Made by a program: the position numbers and the translations under genes. The notes under the pieces are model-generated. The model saw nothing but the letters and a program-made list of their open reading frames with translations. It ran no database searches and was not told the origin of the DNA. A stretch of DNA of 57,942 nucleotides from Lachnospiraceae bacterium (GTDB lineage Bacteria > Bacillota > Clostridia > Lachnospirales > Lachnospiraceae): NCBI GenBank assembly GCA_014804675.1, contig JAAUZH010000042.1, forward strand, positions 1 through 57,942, given 5' to 3'. Below are positions 16,062-25,850 of this stretch, piece after piece (the stretch's first letter is position 1; every line of letters starts with the position of its first letter).

Positions 16062-17144
16062 ATGAAGGCAGATGTACATGGAAGCTGTGTCAGTTTTAGC
16101 ATATTAAAGAAAGAGACGGAAGAGGGATGTCAGATTAAATTAGAATGTTTAGATAATCATTTTTTCTTTTCCCATATTAATATTGCAGGTTCCATGGGAA
16201 ATAGAATTGATGTAGAGCCTACAGAAGAGGAGTTATCTGTTTTTGAGGAGCACTTGAGAAGAAATTTGATAACGGATTTAAATAAAACGGTGGTTGAAGA
16301 ATTATTGCTATCAGATGCAGAGTATCTGCTGGTAGACTTTTATGATTTTGCCAGAGTGCAATGGGCATACAGGGGAGGCAGCTTTACCCATACCGTTTTC
16401 TTAAACGAAGCAAAAGACTATTATCAAAAGGTCCAGGATCAGATGGAAGGATTATTTCGCTGGATTAATCTTCCCACGTTTCTTTATTATGATAAGGTGG
16501 ACGAATACTTCCGGATTATGGTAGAAAAATATGGAAAAGAACACATTATTCTGAATCGTATATATTTTAACAGATATTATATAGACGAGAATCATACCTT
16601 GAAAGAGATTAGGAAGAATATTGATTGGGTAGGCAGTTATAGGGACAACGATGTAATACGCAGATTAGAGGAGCATGTGATAAAGAAGTTTGGAATTAAA
16701 AGTATAGATGTTTCTAAATATTTTGTTGCAGATTACAATTTTGGAAAGGATATTTTGGCTGTACATTATGAGGAGGAATACTATCATTTGGCAGGAAGGA
16801 TTATATCCAAACTTATTTTAGGGGAACCGGTGGCTACAGATAAGCTGGATTTGGAAAGCTTCAAAGCAAAATTAGATCGGAATCAGCAGATTTTAGCAGG
16901 AGAATCGAAAGGATATTTGTCCTGTACCCAATCTGTTTTTCACTTATATGAGCCATTAGATATGCTGTTGTCAGTACTGGAAAATGATGAAATTAATTCT
17001 TGTAAAGATGTTATTATTCGCTTGTATGAATGGGTTTTTGAAGAACCGGAATATTTTTACAATCATGAAATTCCTGTAGAAGTTATTCAAAATAGGCTTT
17101 TGGATAAATTTGACAGTTGGATTGCGGAAAAAAGTAAAAGCTAA
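16062..17144 (+). CDS. DUF6270-like protein
   Basis: The start is ATG 16062, with AGGAGAAGG just upstream; an earlier in-frame ATG overlaps the previous gene and lacks a ribosome site. The 360-residue product begins KADVHGSCVSFS, the GSC(V) nucleophile-like motif of DUF6270, which resembles the GDS block of SGNH hydrolases. It has LLVDFYDFARVQW at about residue 90 and HIILNRIYFNRYY at about residue 160. The C-terminal 110 residues are helical. There is no signal peptide. The family occurs in polysaccharide loci. I infer an acyl-ester hydrolase or transferase acting on the glycan, with moderate doubt. Confidence 0.65.
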   Translation: MKADVHGSCVSFSILKKETEEGCQIKLECLDNHFFFSHINIAGSMGNRIDVEPTEEELSVFEEHLRRNLITDLNKTVVEELLLSDAEYLLVDFYDFARVQWAYRGGSFTHTVFLNEAKDYYQKVQDQMEGLFRWINLPTFLYYDKVDEYFRIMVEKYGKEHIILNRIYFNRYYIDENHTLKEIRKNIDWVGSYRDNDVIRRLEEHVIKKFGIKSIDVSKYFVADYNFGKDILAVHYEEEYYHLAGRIISKLILGEPVATDKLDLESFKAKLDRNQQILAGESKGYLSCTQSVFHLYEPLDMLLSVLENDEINSCKDVIIRLYEWVFEEPEYFYNHEIPVEVIQNRLLDKFDSWIAEKSKS

Positions 17145-17165
17145 CAGAAAAGGAATGCAAAGTCA

Positions 17166-18296
17166 ATGAGAAATGTTGATTCTAAAAACGAAACAGTTAT
17201 TTTGTATGGAGCAGGTACCCAGAATCTTAGAATGGCTTTCCAACCAATTACCTCTGCCGGATTTAAAGTCACGGCTATTGTGGATAAAGATGAAAAGAAA
17301 CAGGGAACCTTGTTTTATGGCATTAGGATTATAGCGCCCGAACAATTGCGGAAGTATGAAGAAAAACGGGAAAAATATCGAATTATTATAACCATACGTA
17401 CGGAAGAAACGGTTTTGGAAGTGAAGAATGAGCTTTCCAGATTACAGTATGCAGAGATTTATTCGTTCCATGAATTCATTGAATCAGAAAAGTTGAACGG
17501 AAAAGTAAAAAGATTTGCCTGTATTATGTTTCATTTAGTTGATCATTGCAATATGAGCTGTGTCCGCTGTTCTCATTTTTCACCCTTAGCGCTCAGGGAT
17601 GGTTTCTATTTAGAGGAAGGAACATTTGAACGGGACTGCAAAAGATTGTCAGAATTAACAAAAGGAGATATAGACGAGATACAATTATCAGGAGGAGAGC
17701 CTACGCTGCATCCAAAGGTTCATATCTTCCCATATATTGTCAGGAAATATTTTCCGATGACGAAAATCATCATGATCACAAACGCAACGAGGCTTCAGGA
17801 TATGCAGGATGAATTTTTTCAGTCTTGCAGAGAGAATGATGTGGAATTATGGATATCCAAGTATCCGATAAAATTAGATTATAATAGCATTTTCGACAGC
17901 TTAAGGTCTAAGGGAATATCAGTTACATTTGGCAATACCGGCAACTCGGAAGACAAGCCAAAAGAAATGTGGGGGCTTCCTATGAGGTTGGAAGGCGGAA
18001 TGGATAAACAGCACAATTTTGATTGCTGCCTTTGCATGCAGTATATTGTAAGAGAGGGAATCATATACCCATGTGCGAATAGCGCATATATTGATTTATT
18101 TAATAATTATTTTCAAAAAGAGCTTCCCGGCCCTAAAGTAAATGGTGTAGATATTTATAAGGTAAATGATTTGGAGGAATTGACTGAAAAGATATCACAG
18201 GCTATACCTTTATGTGAATTTTGCGATGCACAAAACCGTTTGCCGGGCATTCCATGGCGTGTATCCCAAAAAGAGATCAGCGAATGGATCATATAG
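17166..18296 (+). CDS. Radical SAM protein with N-terminal Rossmann-like module
   Basis: In this 376-residue protein, residues 10-105 form a Rossmann-like module (ETVILYGAGTQNLRMAF, then AIVDKDEKKQGTLFYGI). It is followed by a radical SAM core with the cluster motif CNMSCVRC (about residue 128), LSGGEPTLHPKV and MITNATRL. Late cysteines (CCLCMQY, YPCAN, CEFC) resemble an auxiliary iron-sulfur or SPASM-type region. Radical SAM enzymes on sugars usually perform dehydration, epimerisation or deoxygenation. The N-terminal module recurs in eight more proteins of this array. Function beyond radical chemistry on a glycan or sugar nucleotide is unknown. Confidence 0.82.
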   Translation: MRNVDSKNETVILYGAGTQNLRMAFQPITSAGFKVTAIVDKDEKKQGTLFYGIRIIAPEQLRKYEEKREKYRIIITIRTEETVLEVKNELSRLQYAEIYSFHEFIESEKLNGKVKRFACIMFHLVDHCNMSCVRCSHFSPLALRDGFYLEEGTFERDCKRLSELTKGDIDEIQLSGGEPTLHPKVHIFPYIVRKYFPMTKIIMITNATRLQDMQDEFFQSCRENDVELWISKYPIKLDYNSIFDSLRSKGISVTFGNTGNSEDKPKEMWGLPMRLEGGMDKQHNFDCCLCMQYIVREGIIYPCANSAYIDLFNNYFQKELPGPKVNGVDIYKVNDLEELTEKISQAIPLCEFCDAQNRLPGIPWRVSQKEISEWII

Positions 18297-18319
18297 CAAA
18301 TGAAGGGAGAAGCAGGAAC

Positions 18320-19468
18320 GTGAAGAGTTATAAAAAAGGACATGAACTGGATGAATTGGCAAAAATCTGGCTGGATGACGATAATATTTTTTATGTATGG
18401 GGAGCAGCAATAGCAGGTACAAAATTTTTACGTCAATATAAAGATGAAATTTGTATCAGGAAAGTTTTTGACAGCGATCCGGAAAAGCAAGGTAAAATGT
18501 TAGAGGACAGGGAGATTGTCCGGTTTGATCAAAATTGTATGGAGCCGGGCTCCAAGATTATTGTATGTACGAATTTTTACAGGGAAGTAAAGCAGGAATT
18601 GTTGCGGTATGGATTCAAGGAAAATATTGATTTTATAGAGAGAAAGAAGTTTAAAGGCATAAGGTATTATTATAATGAAAATAAGGTCTATTTATATAGA
18701 GTTGACTTATCAGTTACGAATAAATGTACATTGCGTTGTGAAAAATGTAATATGCTGATGCCATATTTTCATGCACCGCAGCATAAGAGTCTGGAAACGA
18801 TAAAACAAGATCTAGATATGCTTTTTCGTTGGGTAGATGTAGTGGAACTTTTCGATATTTTAGGTGGGGAGCCATTGCTTTATCCTGATTTGGTGGAACT
18901 ATTGCAATATATAAAAGAACATTATCAGGAAAAAATCGAAGCGATACATATGTTTACAAATGGTACATGTAATTTGAATGAAGAGTTATTAAGAATCTCA
19001 AGAGAGATGTCAATTATTTACGATATAAGTGATTATACTCAGGAGCTGCCACAGTTGACAGAACGAGTGGATGAATTTGAAAGCAAGTTGCAGGAGCATA
19101 AAATAGTAGTCAACAGGGATAAGCAGAAAATTTGGTTGGATTTTGGTTATCCAGAGGTAAATCATGAAGACTATCCGGAAGAAAAGAGAATAGCCCATTT
19201 TCACGGCTGTGAGGCTACTTTTAGAGGACTGTATGACAAGAAATTGTATTATTGCCATTTAGAAGCCAGTGCGGTGCAGGCAGGACTTTTTGAAGAAAGT
19301 GAAGATGACTTTGTGGAGTTGGACAAGTTAAGCGAAGAGAATAAAATTGAAGTGGTTGAGCTGGATCAGGGGTATAGCAAAAAAGGCTATCCGGGTTTTT
19401 GTTTAAGATGTGACGGCTGCGGAAGCAAAAAAAGAATTCCGGTGGCGAAGCAGAAGGGAAAAGGATGA
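18320..19468 (+). CDS. Radical SAM protein with N-terminal Rossmann-like module (GTG start)
   Basis: I choose GTG 18320 because AGGGAGA lies nine bases upstream and it leaves a 23-bp gap. An ATG at 18284 would overlap the previous gene and has a poor ribosome site. The 382-residue product has an N-terminal module (IFYVWGAAIAGTKFL, then VFDSDPEKQGKML) and a radical SAM core with CTLRCEKC (about residue 138), DILGGEPLLYPDLVELLQ and MFTNGTCN. C-terminal cysteines follow (HGCEATF, FCLRCDGCG). It ends in an ATGA overlap with the next gene. It is distinct from, but clearly related in layout to, 29178-30533. Substrate unknown. Confidence 0.8.
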   Translation: MKSYKKGHELDELAKIWLDDDNIFYVWGAAIAGTKFLRQYKDEICIRKVFDSDPEKQGKMLEDREIVRFDQNCMEPGSKIIVCTNFYREVKQELLRYGFKENIDFIERKKFKGIRYYYNENKVYLYRVDLSVTNKCTLRCEKCNMLMPYFHAPQHKSLETIKQDLDMLFRWVDVVELFDILGGEPLLYPDLVELLQYIKEHYQEKIEAIHMFTNGTCNLNEELLRISREMSIIYDISDYTQELPQLTERVDEFESKLQEHKIVVNRDKQKIWLDFGYPEVNHEDYPEEKRIAHFHGCEATFRGLYDKKLYYCHLEASAVQAGLFEESEDDFVELDKLSEENKIEVVELDQGYSKKGYPGFCLRCDGCGSKKRIPVAKQKGKG

Positions 19469-20904
19469 TGACAGAAGGCGAATATATCGTTGATACCTTT
19501 CAAAAGGCTTTTGGGAAAGACCGTTCTAAACGGATATGTCTATATGGAACAGGGAGATTTACGAAACTGCTGTTAGAGAGGCTTGAAGGTTTTAATATTG
19601 TGGGAGTGACAGACTTTGGGTATGAAAAAAATACGTGGGAGGGTTATCGGATTCTTTCAAAAGAAGATGTGGAAGAACGGGTCAATATCCTTGTACTGAT
19701 TGCGAATCCGGCAAATATACATTTAGTCTATAAAAAGGTTAAGCAGCTTCCTGAGAGAATTAAGATTTATACGATAGAAAAAAGGGATGTCAGAGAGGAA
19801 GAGCGGTTTCATGAACAAGCAACGCTGCAGGAAGCAGTGGAACGTCTGAAGAAATATGTAATTTCTGCAGAAGACAAGGCGGTGTTGGAACGTTTTTCGG
19901 GAAAACTGTTATATGACACCGGATGTGAAATACAGGATGTGTATTCGTTTATAAATATTTTTGTAGCCCCATGGCTATTAAGTTATTTTGCGTGGTTCTT
20001 AAATAGAGTAAGAGAATCAAAGGCAGAGATAGTCTTGCTGCCATCCAGAGATGGCTATTTATTTTACAGGTTGTTTGGGCTTTTGCAGGATTGTGGATCG
20101 CTTCCGAAAGCAATATATTTTTATACTTCTAGAAGGTGTGCAGCAGTGGCGTCTATTGAAAATGAACAAGATGTAGAAGTAATTGCCAGACAGTTGTATA
20201 AAGGGAACAAAAGAACTTTTTTAGAAGAAAGATTTGGCATTAAGGTTTCCTTGAAGGAGGAAGACCTTTTGTTGGACAATGTAGAACTGGCATTGCGTTA
20301 TAAAGAGAAGATATTGGAAAAAGCCAGAATGGAACGGGCATGTTTAGAAACATACCTGCTAAAAGAGGGGATTGACAAAAGCAAAAATATATTGTTGTTT
20401 GATTTTGTGGGAAGGGGAACAATTCAGTATTGTCTGGAAAAAATCATGGGAAGATCACTGGATTGTCTGTATTATTTCAGAGTGCGGGATGAGGGCAGTA
20501 TAGAAAGAGAACGAACGAATGGAGTTATATCTTATAGCGGAGAAGGAAACCTTTATATGGCAAAATTGTTCACACAGCGAAATCAAGTATTGTTCGAAGC
20601 AATTGTTACAGCACCCCATGGAATGGTAGAGAAAATTGAAAAAGATGGGAATCCTTTTTTCAGAAGAGAAAAAAATGATAAAAGTTATTTTGCTGAAGTA
20701 GAAAAAGCATGCACGGATTATTATAAGGAAATGTATCAGGACAAATATCCGGAAGAAATAAATTTGGAACTGGTAGACCGAATGGCGGAAATGATTGAAT
20801 ACGATTGTATTTTCATTGATGAAAAGGTAAAGAAGTGTTTTACAATAGATGATCCCTATCAGAGCATGCATACAAATCCATTTATGGAAGGATTCATAAA
20901 GTAA
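19465..20904 (+). CDS. Rossmann module + PSRDGY-type domain, version without HAD domain
   Basis: In this 479-residue protein the N-terminal module is KRICLYGTGRFTKLLLE, with GVTDFGYEKNTWEGYRI after it. From about residue 150 comes a second domain with IVLLPSRDGYLFYRLFGL, YTSRRCAAVASIENEQDV and LLFDFVGRGTIQYCLEKI. The same domain forms the C-terminal half of 30535-32667 (FPSRDGYFMKKLY, CSRRAVMVPAIESESD, LFDFVAGGTVQYYLQKL). There a HAD domain separates the two parts; here it is missing. No membrane segment is seen. I do not know a characterised homologue. Conserved Arg, Asp and aromatic residues suggest an enzyme acting on a sugar phosphate or sugar nucleotide, as inference. Confidence 0.72.
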   Translation: MMTEGEYIVDTFQKAFGKDRSKRICLYGTGRFTKLLLERLEGFNIVGVTDFGYEKNTWEGYRILSKEDVEERVNILVLIANPANIHLVYKKVKQLPERIKIYTIEKRDVREEERFHEQATLQEAVERLKKYVISAEDKAVLERFSGKLLYDTGCEIQDVYSFINIFVAPWLLSYFAWFLNRVRESKAEIVLLPSRDGYLFYRLFGLLQDCGSLPKAIYFYTSRRCAAVASIENEQDVEVIARQLYKGNKRTFLEERFGIKVSLKEEDLLLDNVELALRYKEKILEKARMERACLETYLLKEGIDKSKNILLFDFVGRGTIQYCLEKIMGRSLDCLYYFRVRDEGSIERERTNGVISYSGEGNLYMAKLFTQRNQVLFEAIVTAPHGMVEKIEKDGNPFFRREKNDKSYFAEVEKACTDYYKEMYQDKYPEEINLELVDRMAEMIEYDCIFIDEKVKKCFTIDDPYQSMHTNPFMEGFIK

Positions 20905-20950
20905 GTACTATTGGGTGGAAATAAATGCCAGGAGCAGAAAGGAAAAGAAA

Positions 20951-22060
20951 ATGGATAGTAAAAGCTTGGAGAAGATGAAAGTGCGGACATTGGAAGATGT
21001 ATACAATTTTTCTTCCATTGTTTTATGGGGAGCCGGTTTTGCGTATGAGGATACTATTGAGCTAATTGGGAGGGGAAAAATAACTGCAGTTTTTGATAAT
21101 GATCAAGAGAAGTGGGGAAAGACAATATGTGGATTTCCTATTAAGTCTCCTGTGACAGATTTAGAAGAATATGTTACGAGGGATACAGCAGTTATTATTT
21201 CAACAAACGGATATCAATATGAGATTGCAACAGATTTAGTGAAAAATAAGGGAATAAAAGAAAATCAGATTTTTTGTAATTCTAATAAGATTGTAGAGAA
21301 ATGGAGATATTGTCCGGAAATTATTCAGAAGCATGATGCCCGGATTCAAAAAGTATATGATAAATTAGCTGATCAGGAATCGAAAGAATATTATATCAAC
21401 TTTTTAAAAGCCTGCTTGACGAGGAATCCGTTTTATTATAAAGATAATCCTAGATGTGTCAATAGTTATGAGTATAAAACCGAACTTGCAAGGCTCGGTT
21501 TGCATGGAGGAGAGGTTATTTTAGATTGCGGCGCATTTAATGGAGATACGGCAAGGCTGTTTAGAAAGCTTACAAATAATAATTGTGAAGTTTATTGCTT
21601 TGAGCCAGTAACAGAAAATTATAATGAAATGACCGAGTGGATAAGGCGTGAAAGTATTGAGAATGTTCATGCCATACATGTGGGAGTTGGAAAAGAAAAA
21701 CATATGGATAAGGTTTATTCCACAGAAGAAAAAACAACAAAAGGGGCGGTTGGAACAAATCGCTTTAATAGTAAAAGTCCGGTAGTCAGTGAGATTCAGG
21801 TAGATTCTCTGGATAACATGCTTGGAGAAAAGAAAGTGGATTATATAAAAATGGATATTGAGGGAGCTGAAATGGATGCTTTAAGAGGCGGGGAAAAAAT
21901 AATTGAAAAAAACCATCCTCAGATGCTGATTAGTGCATATCATAAAATTGCGGATATGTGGGAAGTTCCGGAATTTGTTTTAAGCATTCATCCGGATTAT
22001 CAGCTTTTTTTGGGGCATCAGCCACATGCTCCATATGAACCGGAGTTTTTATTTATTTAA
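20951..22060 (+). CDS. FkbM-family methyltransferase with N-terminal Rossmann-like module
   Basis: The start is ATG 20951 with GAAAGGAAAAG upstream; an upstream GTG frame has no ribosome site. The 369-residue protein has a module with SIVLWGAGFAYEDTIELIG and AVFDNDQEKWGKTICG. From about residue 180 it has the FkbM SAM-binding fold: VILDCGAFNGDTARLFRKL, VYCFEPVTENYNEM, VDYIKMDIEGAEMDALRGG and HPQMLISAYHK. FkbM enzymes O-methylate sugars or polyketides. The likely role is O-methylation of the flagellar or surface glycan. A second enzyme of the same plan lies at 24637-25809. Confidence 0.85.
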   Translation: MDSKSLEKMKVRTLEDVYNFSSIVLWGAGFAYEDTIELIGRGKITAVFDNDQEKWGKTICGFPIKSPVTDLEEYVTRDTAVIISTNGYQYEIATDLVKNKGIKENQIFCNSNKIVEKWRYCPEIIQKHDARIQKVYDKLADQESKEYYINFLKACLTRNPFYYKDNPRCVNSYEYKTELARLGLHGGEVILDCGAFNGDTARLFRKLTNNNCEVYCFEPVTENYNEMTEWIRRESIENVHAIHVGVGKEKHMDKVYSTEEKTTKGAVGTNRFNSKSPVVSEIQVDSLDNMLGEKKVDYIKMDIEGAEMDALRGGEKIIEKNHPQMLISAYHKIADMWEVPEFVLSIHPDYQLFLGHQPHAPYEPEFLFI

Positions 22061-22090
22061 GAGGATTTTTAGGAGAAAGGGAAAAACGGC

Positions 22091-23575
22091 ATGACAGATA
22101 AGCAGAACAATCCATTGGTTAGTGTAATTATGCCTTGCTATAATCATGAAAAATATGTGGGGCAATCTATTGAAAGTGTTTTAAATCAAACATATGACAA
22201 TATTGAATTTATTGTGCTGGACAATGGTTCTTCAGATCATTCTTATGATGTAATTAAAAAGTATGAAAGTCAAATAGATCAGATACTGCAATTTGCCAAG
22301 AATGATATCAATCAGGCTGGTAGGGTGTTGTTAAAGCATTGTAAGGGAAATTATATAGCCTTTATGACATCGGATGATATTTGGGAAAAAGAAAAAATAG
22401 AAAAGCAAATGAGCATTCTGAAAAGCAATAAAAAGGTAAAGGCATGCTTTACATGGGTGAACATGGTTGATGAAAACATGAATATAATAGGTCAGGAAGG
22501 GGGCAATATATTCAGGCAGACTAACAGGAGCCGCTATGAATGGATAAAAAGATTAGTGCTACAAGGCAACTGCTTGGCATTTCCGTCGGCAATAGTTGAG
22601 AAAGAGGCTTATTATGCTGCATTTGAAAGAATAAAGCCGTTTTACCAGCTGGGTGATTTATTTATGTGGATACAAATGCTTATGGAAAATGATATATATA
22701 TTGTTGAGGAACCACTGATAAGCTTTCGGTGGCATACAAGAGGGGAGAATCAAAATACTAGTTCGCCAAACCAAAAGGTTGACATTAGAACAAGAAACGA
22801 GCAGGCTGTTATATTAGAAGCGGTAGTGGAAAATATGGATGATGAAATATTTATCCATACCTTTGGTGACTATTTTAGAAATAAGAATGCCTGCTCAAAA
22901 GAGGAACTGCTTTGTGAGAAATTTTTTCTGTTGACTAACTTGGCAGAGAAGGCACCCTGCTATGGGCAATGTGCTATAAACTATTATTTTAGGCACAATA
23001 ATTATAGTGTGGATAGCGGTTATAGCCTGATAAATATGCTGGATTCTCTTTATAATTATACGTATCTGGATTTTCAGGAGTATTGTGCAGGAGCAGGTAT
23101 GAGCGCAATGAATTTTAAGATTCAGTACTTGGCGGAACAACAAAATTTATATTTAGCTGTGATATGCTCATTACAAGAGGCAATGGATACAGATTTCAAC
23201 AAAGAGCAAAGAACATTTTTCTATAGGCAGAGAGTCTTTCAACGACTTCTGGATGGGCAGAAAAAGATTTTGGAAGTCGTGGCAGATTATTTAAGAGGAG
23301 TATTGACATTTATTGAAAATGCCAATGATGAAATATTAGAGAAAGAATATGGAAGTTTTATTCATAATGTGCAGGAGACGAAGGTTATCCTGCAAGAGTT
23401 GTGGAATATGCTTTTGCAGTTTGATTCTGATATAAATGAAGAAGAATGGAACAAATGTAAGGAAATATTGCAAAGGCAGCAGATAGAGGTGGAAGAATTC
23501 TGTGACCTGCTACTACCGTTTTTAGTACGTCTGTATAATGTATTGCTTCAATATCTGCCGCAACAGTCTGGATAA
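22091..23575 (+). CDS. Family 2 glycosyltransferase with long C-terminal extension
   Basis: This 494-residue protein has a GT-A domain at residues 1-250: PLVSVIMPCYNHEKYVGQSI, EFIVLDNGSSDHSYDVI and the DXD region FMTSDDIWEKEKIEKQ. A second half of about 240 residues is rich in Glu, Leu and Gln and is probably helical or coiled (QRLLDGQKKILEVVADYL, VILQELWNMLLQFDSDI). A typical GT2 is about 300 residues, so the extension is unusual and may be an acceptor-binding or oligomerising part. It lies in the plus-strand array between a methyltransferase and an SGNH hydrolase. Donor unknown. Confidence 0.82.
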   Translation: MTDKQNNPLVSVIMPCYNHEKYVGQSIESVLNQTYDNIEFIVLDNGSSDHSYDVIKKYESQIDQILQFAKNDINQAGRVLLKHCKGNYIAFMTSDDIWEKEKIEKQMSILKSNKKVKACFTWVNMVDENMNIIGQEGGNIFRQTNRSRYEWIKRLVLQGNCLAFPSAIVEKEAYYAAFERIKPFYQLGDLFMWIQMLMENDIYIVEEPLISFRWHTRGENQNTSSPNQKVDIRTRNEQAVILEAVVENMDDEIFIHTFGDYFRNKNACSKEELLCEKFFLLTNLAEKAPCYGQCAINYYFRHNNYSVDSGYSLINMLDSLYNYTYLDFQEYCAGAGMSAMNFKIQYLAEQQNLYLAVICSLQEAMDTDFNKEQRTFFYRQRVFQRLLDGQKKILEVVADYLRGVLTFIENANDEILEKEYGSFIHNVQETKVILQELWNMLLQFDSDINEEEWNKCKEILQRQQIEVEEFCDLLLPFLVRLYNVLLQYLPQQSG

Positions 23576-23590
23576 TTGGAGTTGAATGAT

Positions 23591-24619
23591 ATGAAAGATG
23601 AAATGTGGATAACAACTTGGAGCTATGCACAGCGCAGGACAAGTTTTACAAGATGGGAAAATCAAGATTCGTTTCAGATAGATATCCCCAATAATATTTG
23701 GGGACATGCAATAAAATTAAAATTCAGTAACTGGTATGGAACCAGAAGTATAGGGATTAAGGAAGTAAATTTCTCACTGAAAGGGCATACATATTCCGTA
23801 TTTGTAAAGGAACAACAGGAATTTCAGGTAATGCCTACAAGGGATATTTATTCAGATACTGTTTTTGTAGAACTGGTTCCGGGAGATATTATCCGGATCA
23901 GTGTTACCTTTGTGAACCAGCTTCGGCCGGAATCGGGCAATACGTTTCAAAACGGCATTGCTATGATTTTTCAATCGGTGTTAGTAGCCACCAGCAATAA
24001 AGCGGATGTAATTGCATTTTTTGGAGACAGTATTACCCATAGACAGAAATGGTCTAAGCCCCTTATCCATAATTGGTATGCAAAGTATCCCGGCAGGCTT
24101 GCAGCTTTTGAAGTTGCAGTGGATGGTTCGAGACTGCTAAATGATTCCCCTAAGGCGGATGATGAAACCTTGGGGTTTCGGGCAGCAAAGCGATTTCAAC
24201 ATGATATTCTGGAAAATACAGGAATCAATTATGTGGTATTTGCTTTGGGATTAAATGATCTTGCAATTGAAGAGGGTAAGCATGAGCTAACTCTAGAATC
24301 TTATGCAAATGCGGTTGAGGAAATAGTGAAAGCAGCTCATAAGAAGGACATAAAGGTAATTGGACTAACTATAACTCCAAGACAAATAAATGAATTTTAT
24401 ACAAGTGAAAAAAATCATTTGAGAAAGGCAATTAATCAGTGGATATTGCAGAATTCCCCTTTTGATGCTGCAGTGGATATAGCGGCGTTAGTCACTAATG
24501 AGAATGATACTGCATTAAAAACGGAATATTCGGATATAGATGGCGTTCATATAAGTCAGGAGGCAGGCAGGGTTATTGCGGAAGCATTAGAAAAGGAAAG
24601 GATTTTCGAATGGTGTTAA
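23591..24619 (+). CDS. SGNH/GDSL-family hydrolase
   Basis: The start is ATG 23591 with TGGAG upstream. The 342-residue protein begins with a beta-rich segment (residues 1-135: MWITTWSYAQRRTSF, then KLKFSNWYGT). This is followed by the SGNH core IAFFGDSITHRQKWSKPL (Ser nucleophile at about residue 145), FALGLNDLAIEEGKHE (Asn block) and DIDGVHISQEAG (catalytic Asp-x-x-His). The order matches esterases related to secreted GDSL lipases, but I see no signal peptide, so it is likely cytoplasmic here. A role in removing or moving acyl groups on the glycan is inferred. Its 3' end reaches base 24619, 17 bases before the next start. Confidence 0.82.
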   Translation: MKDEMWITTWSYAQRRTSFTRWENQDSFQIDIPNNIWGHAIKLKFSNWYGTRSIGIKEVNFSLKGHTYSVFVKEQQEFQVMPTRDIYSDTVFVELVPGDIIRISVTFVNQLRPESGNTFQNGIAMIFQSVLVATSNKADVIAFFGDSITHRQKWSKPLIHNWYAKYPGRLAAFEVAVDGSRLLNDSPKADDETLGFRAAKRFQHDILENTGINYVVFALGLNDLAIEEGKHELTLESYANAVEEIVKAAHKKDIKVIGLTITPRQINEFYTSEKNHLRKAINQWILQNSPFDAAVDIAALVTNENDTALKTEYSDIDGVHISQEAGRVIAEALEKERIFEWC

Positions 24620-24636
24620 CGAAGGGGTGTGGATTC

Positions 24637-25809
24637 ATGGTGTATAGAGATCGTGCAGAACAAGTTATTAAAGAGCAATATGAAAATGGCTTCAGGTTTT
24701 ATGAAACGGAAGGAATGAAAAGGTACTTCCAACAGAAGAGAGAGGAGCATAAATATTTCTGCATCTTTGGAGGCGGGGTATTAGGTACGACCTTATGTAA
24801 CTGGTTAAAAAAGCATAAAATACAGGTAGACTTTTTTTGTGATAATAATCAGGATAAAATTGACATGATGATTTCAGGAGTGCGGTTTATTGATTTTTCA
24901 AGTCTTCTTGCTTTAAAGGATGAAACATTTGTTATGGTATCGGCAACTAATAAGGGAGCAGGACGATGCTATAACAGAGATATTAACCAGCAGTTAAGTG
25001 AATTCCCCTATGTAATGCCAAATGTTTTGAAATTTATAGCATATTATACAAATGATTACAAGTTATCGTACCGGGAGTGTTTAGACAGTGCGGGCAGGAT
25101 TATGGAGGCTTTAGGAGATGAGCATTCCAGAGCTCTTTTTTTGGAATTGTTGAAATTGAAATTTGTTGATAATCCATCTCCGTTTGCGGATAATCCTCTG
25201 GAAAGATTTTATGAGCCTGTCCAGTATTTTAATTCCGACTATTATAAGCATGTGGAAAATGCGGTTATAGTGGATTGTGGTGCTTATAATGGAGATTCTT
25301 TAAAAGAATTTGTTCAACTGTTTGGGGATGATTTTGAAAGATATCATTGTTTTGAAATGGATTGTGCTGCTTATTCGGAGTTGGAAAAGAATTGTGCACA
25401 ATTAACGCCTAACCTGCAAAATAAAATTGTATTATATCCGTTTGGGGTGTTTTCTGAAAAAGGGATTGCTTATTATAATGCTTTAACAGATACTTTAGGT
25501 TCTTCTATTAGCACTGATGGAAAGAAACAAGCTCAATTGGCAGTTTTGGATCAGGTATTGGAGAATGAAAGAGTTACTATGATAAAAATGGATATTGAAG
25601 ATTCAGAGCTTCCGGCACTTATGGGTGCAAAAAGGCTGATTGAAAAGAATCACCCTATTCTTGCAATTAGTATTTATCATTCAACGGAACAATTTTTTAA
25701 AATTCCTATCCATATATTAGATAACTTTCCGTTTTATAAACTGTACCTGGGGTTACATACTACGATAACGGATGATACGGTACTATATGCTATTCCGGAA
25801 CAGGAATAG
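24637..25809 (+). CDS. FkbM-family methyltransferase with N-terminal Rossmann-like module (second)
   Basis: The start is ATG 24637 with AAGGGGTG upstream; the frame opens at an earlier ATG overlapping the previous gene. The 390-residue product has a module with YFCIFGGGVLGTTLCNWLKK and FFCDNNQDKIDMMISGV. The FkbM core has AVIVDCGAYNGDSLKEFVQL, YHCFEMDCAAYSELEKN, MIKMDIEDSELPALMGAKR and HPILAISIYHSTEQFFKIP. The DIEGAE of the first copy is DIEDSE here, so the site is varied but the acidic residues remain. Probable sugar O-methylation. Confidence 0.83.
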   Translation: MVYRDRAEQVIKEQYENGFRFYETEGMKRYFQQKREEHKYFCIFGGGVLGTTLCNWLKKHKIQVDFFCDNNQDKIDMMISGVRFIDFSSLLALKDETFVMVSATNKGAGRCYNRDINQQLSEFPYVMPNVLKFIAYYTNDYKLSYRECLDSAGRIMEALGDEHSRALFLELLKLKFVDNPSPFADNPLERFYEPVQYFNSDYYKHVENAVIVDCGAYNGDSLKEFVQLFGDDFERYHCFEMDCAAYSELEKNCAQLTPNLQNKIVLYPFGVFSEKGIAYYNALTDTLGSSISTDGKKQAQLAVLDQVLENERVTMIKMDIEDSELPALMGAKRLIEKNHPILAISIYHSTEQFFKIPIHILDNFPFYKLYLGLHTTITDDTVLYAIPEQE

Positions 25810-25850
25810 CAGAAAGACTTATGAAAAACTAGATGAAAGGAGAAAATTCC

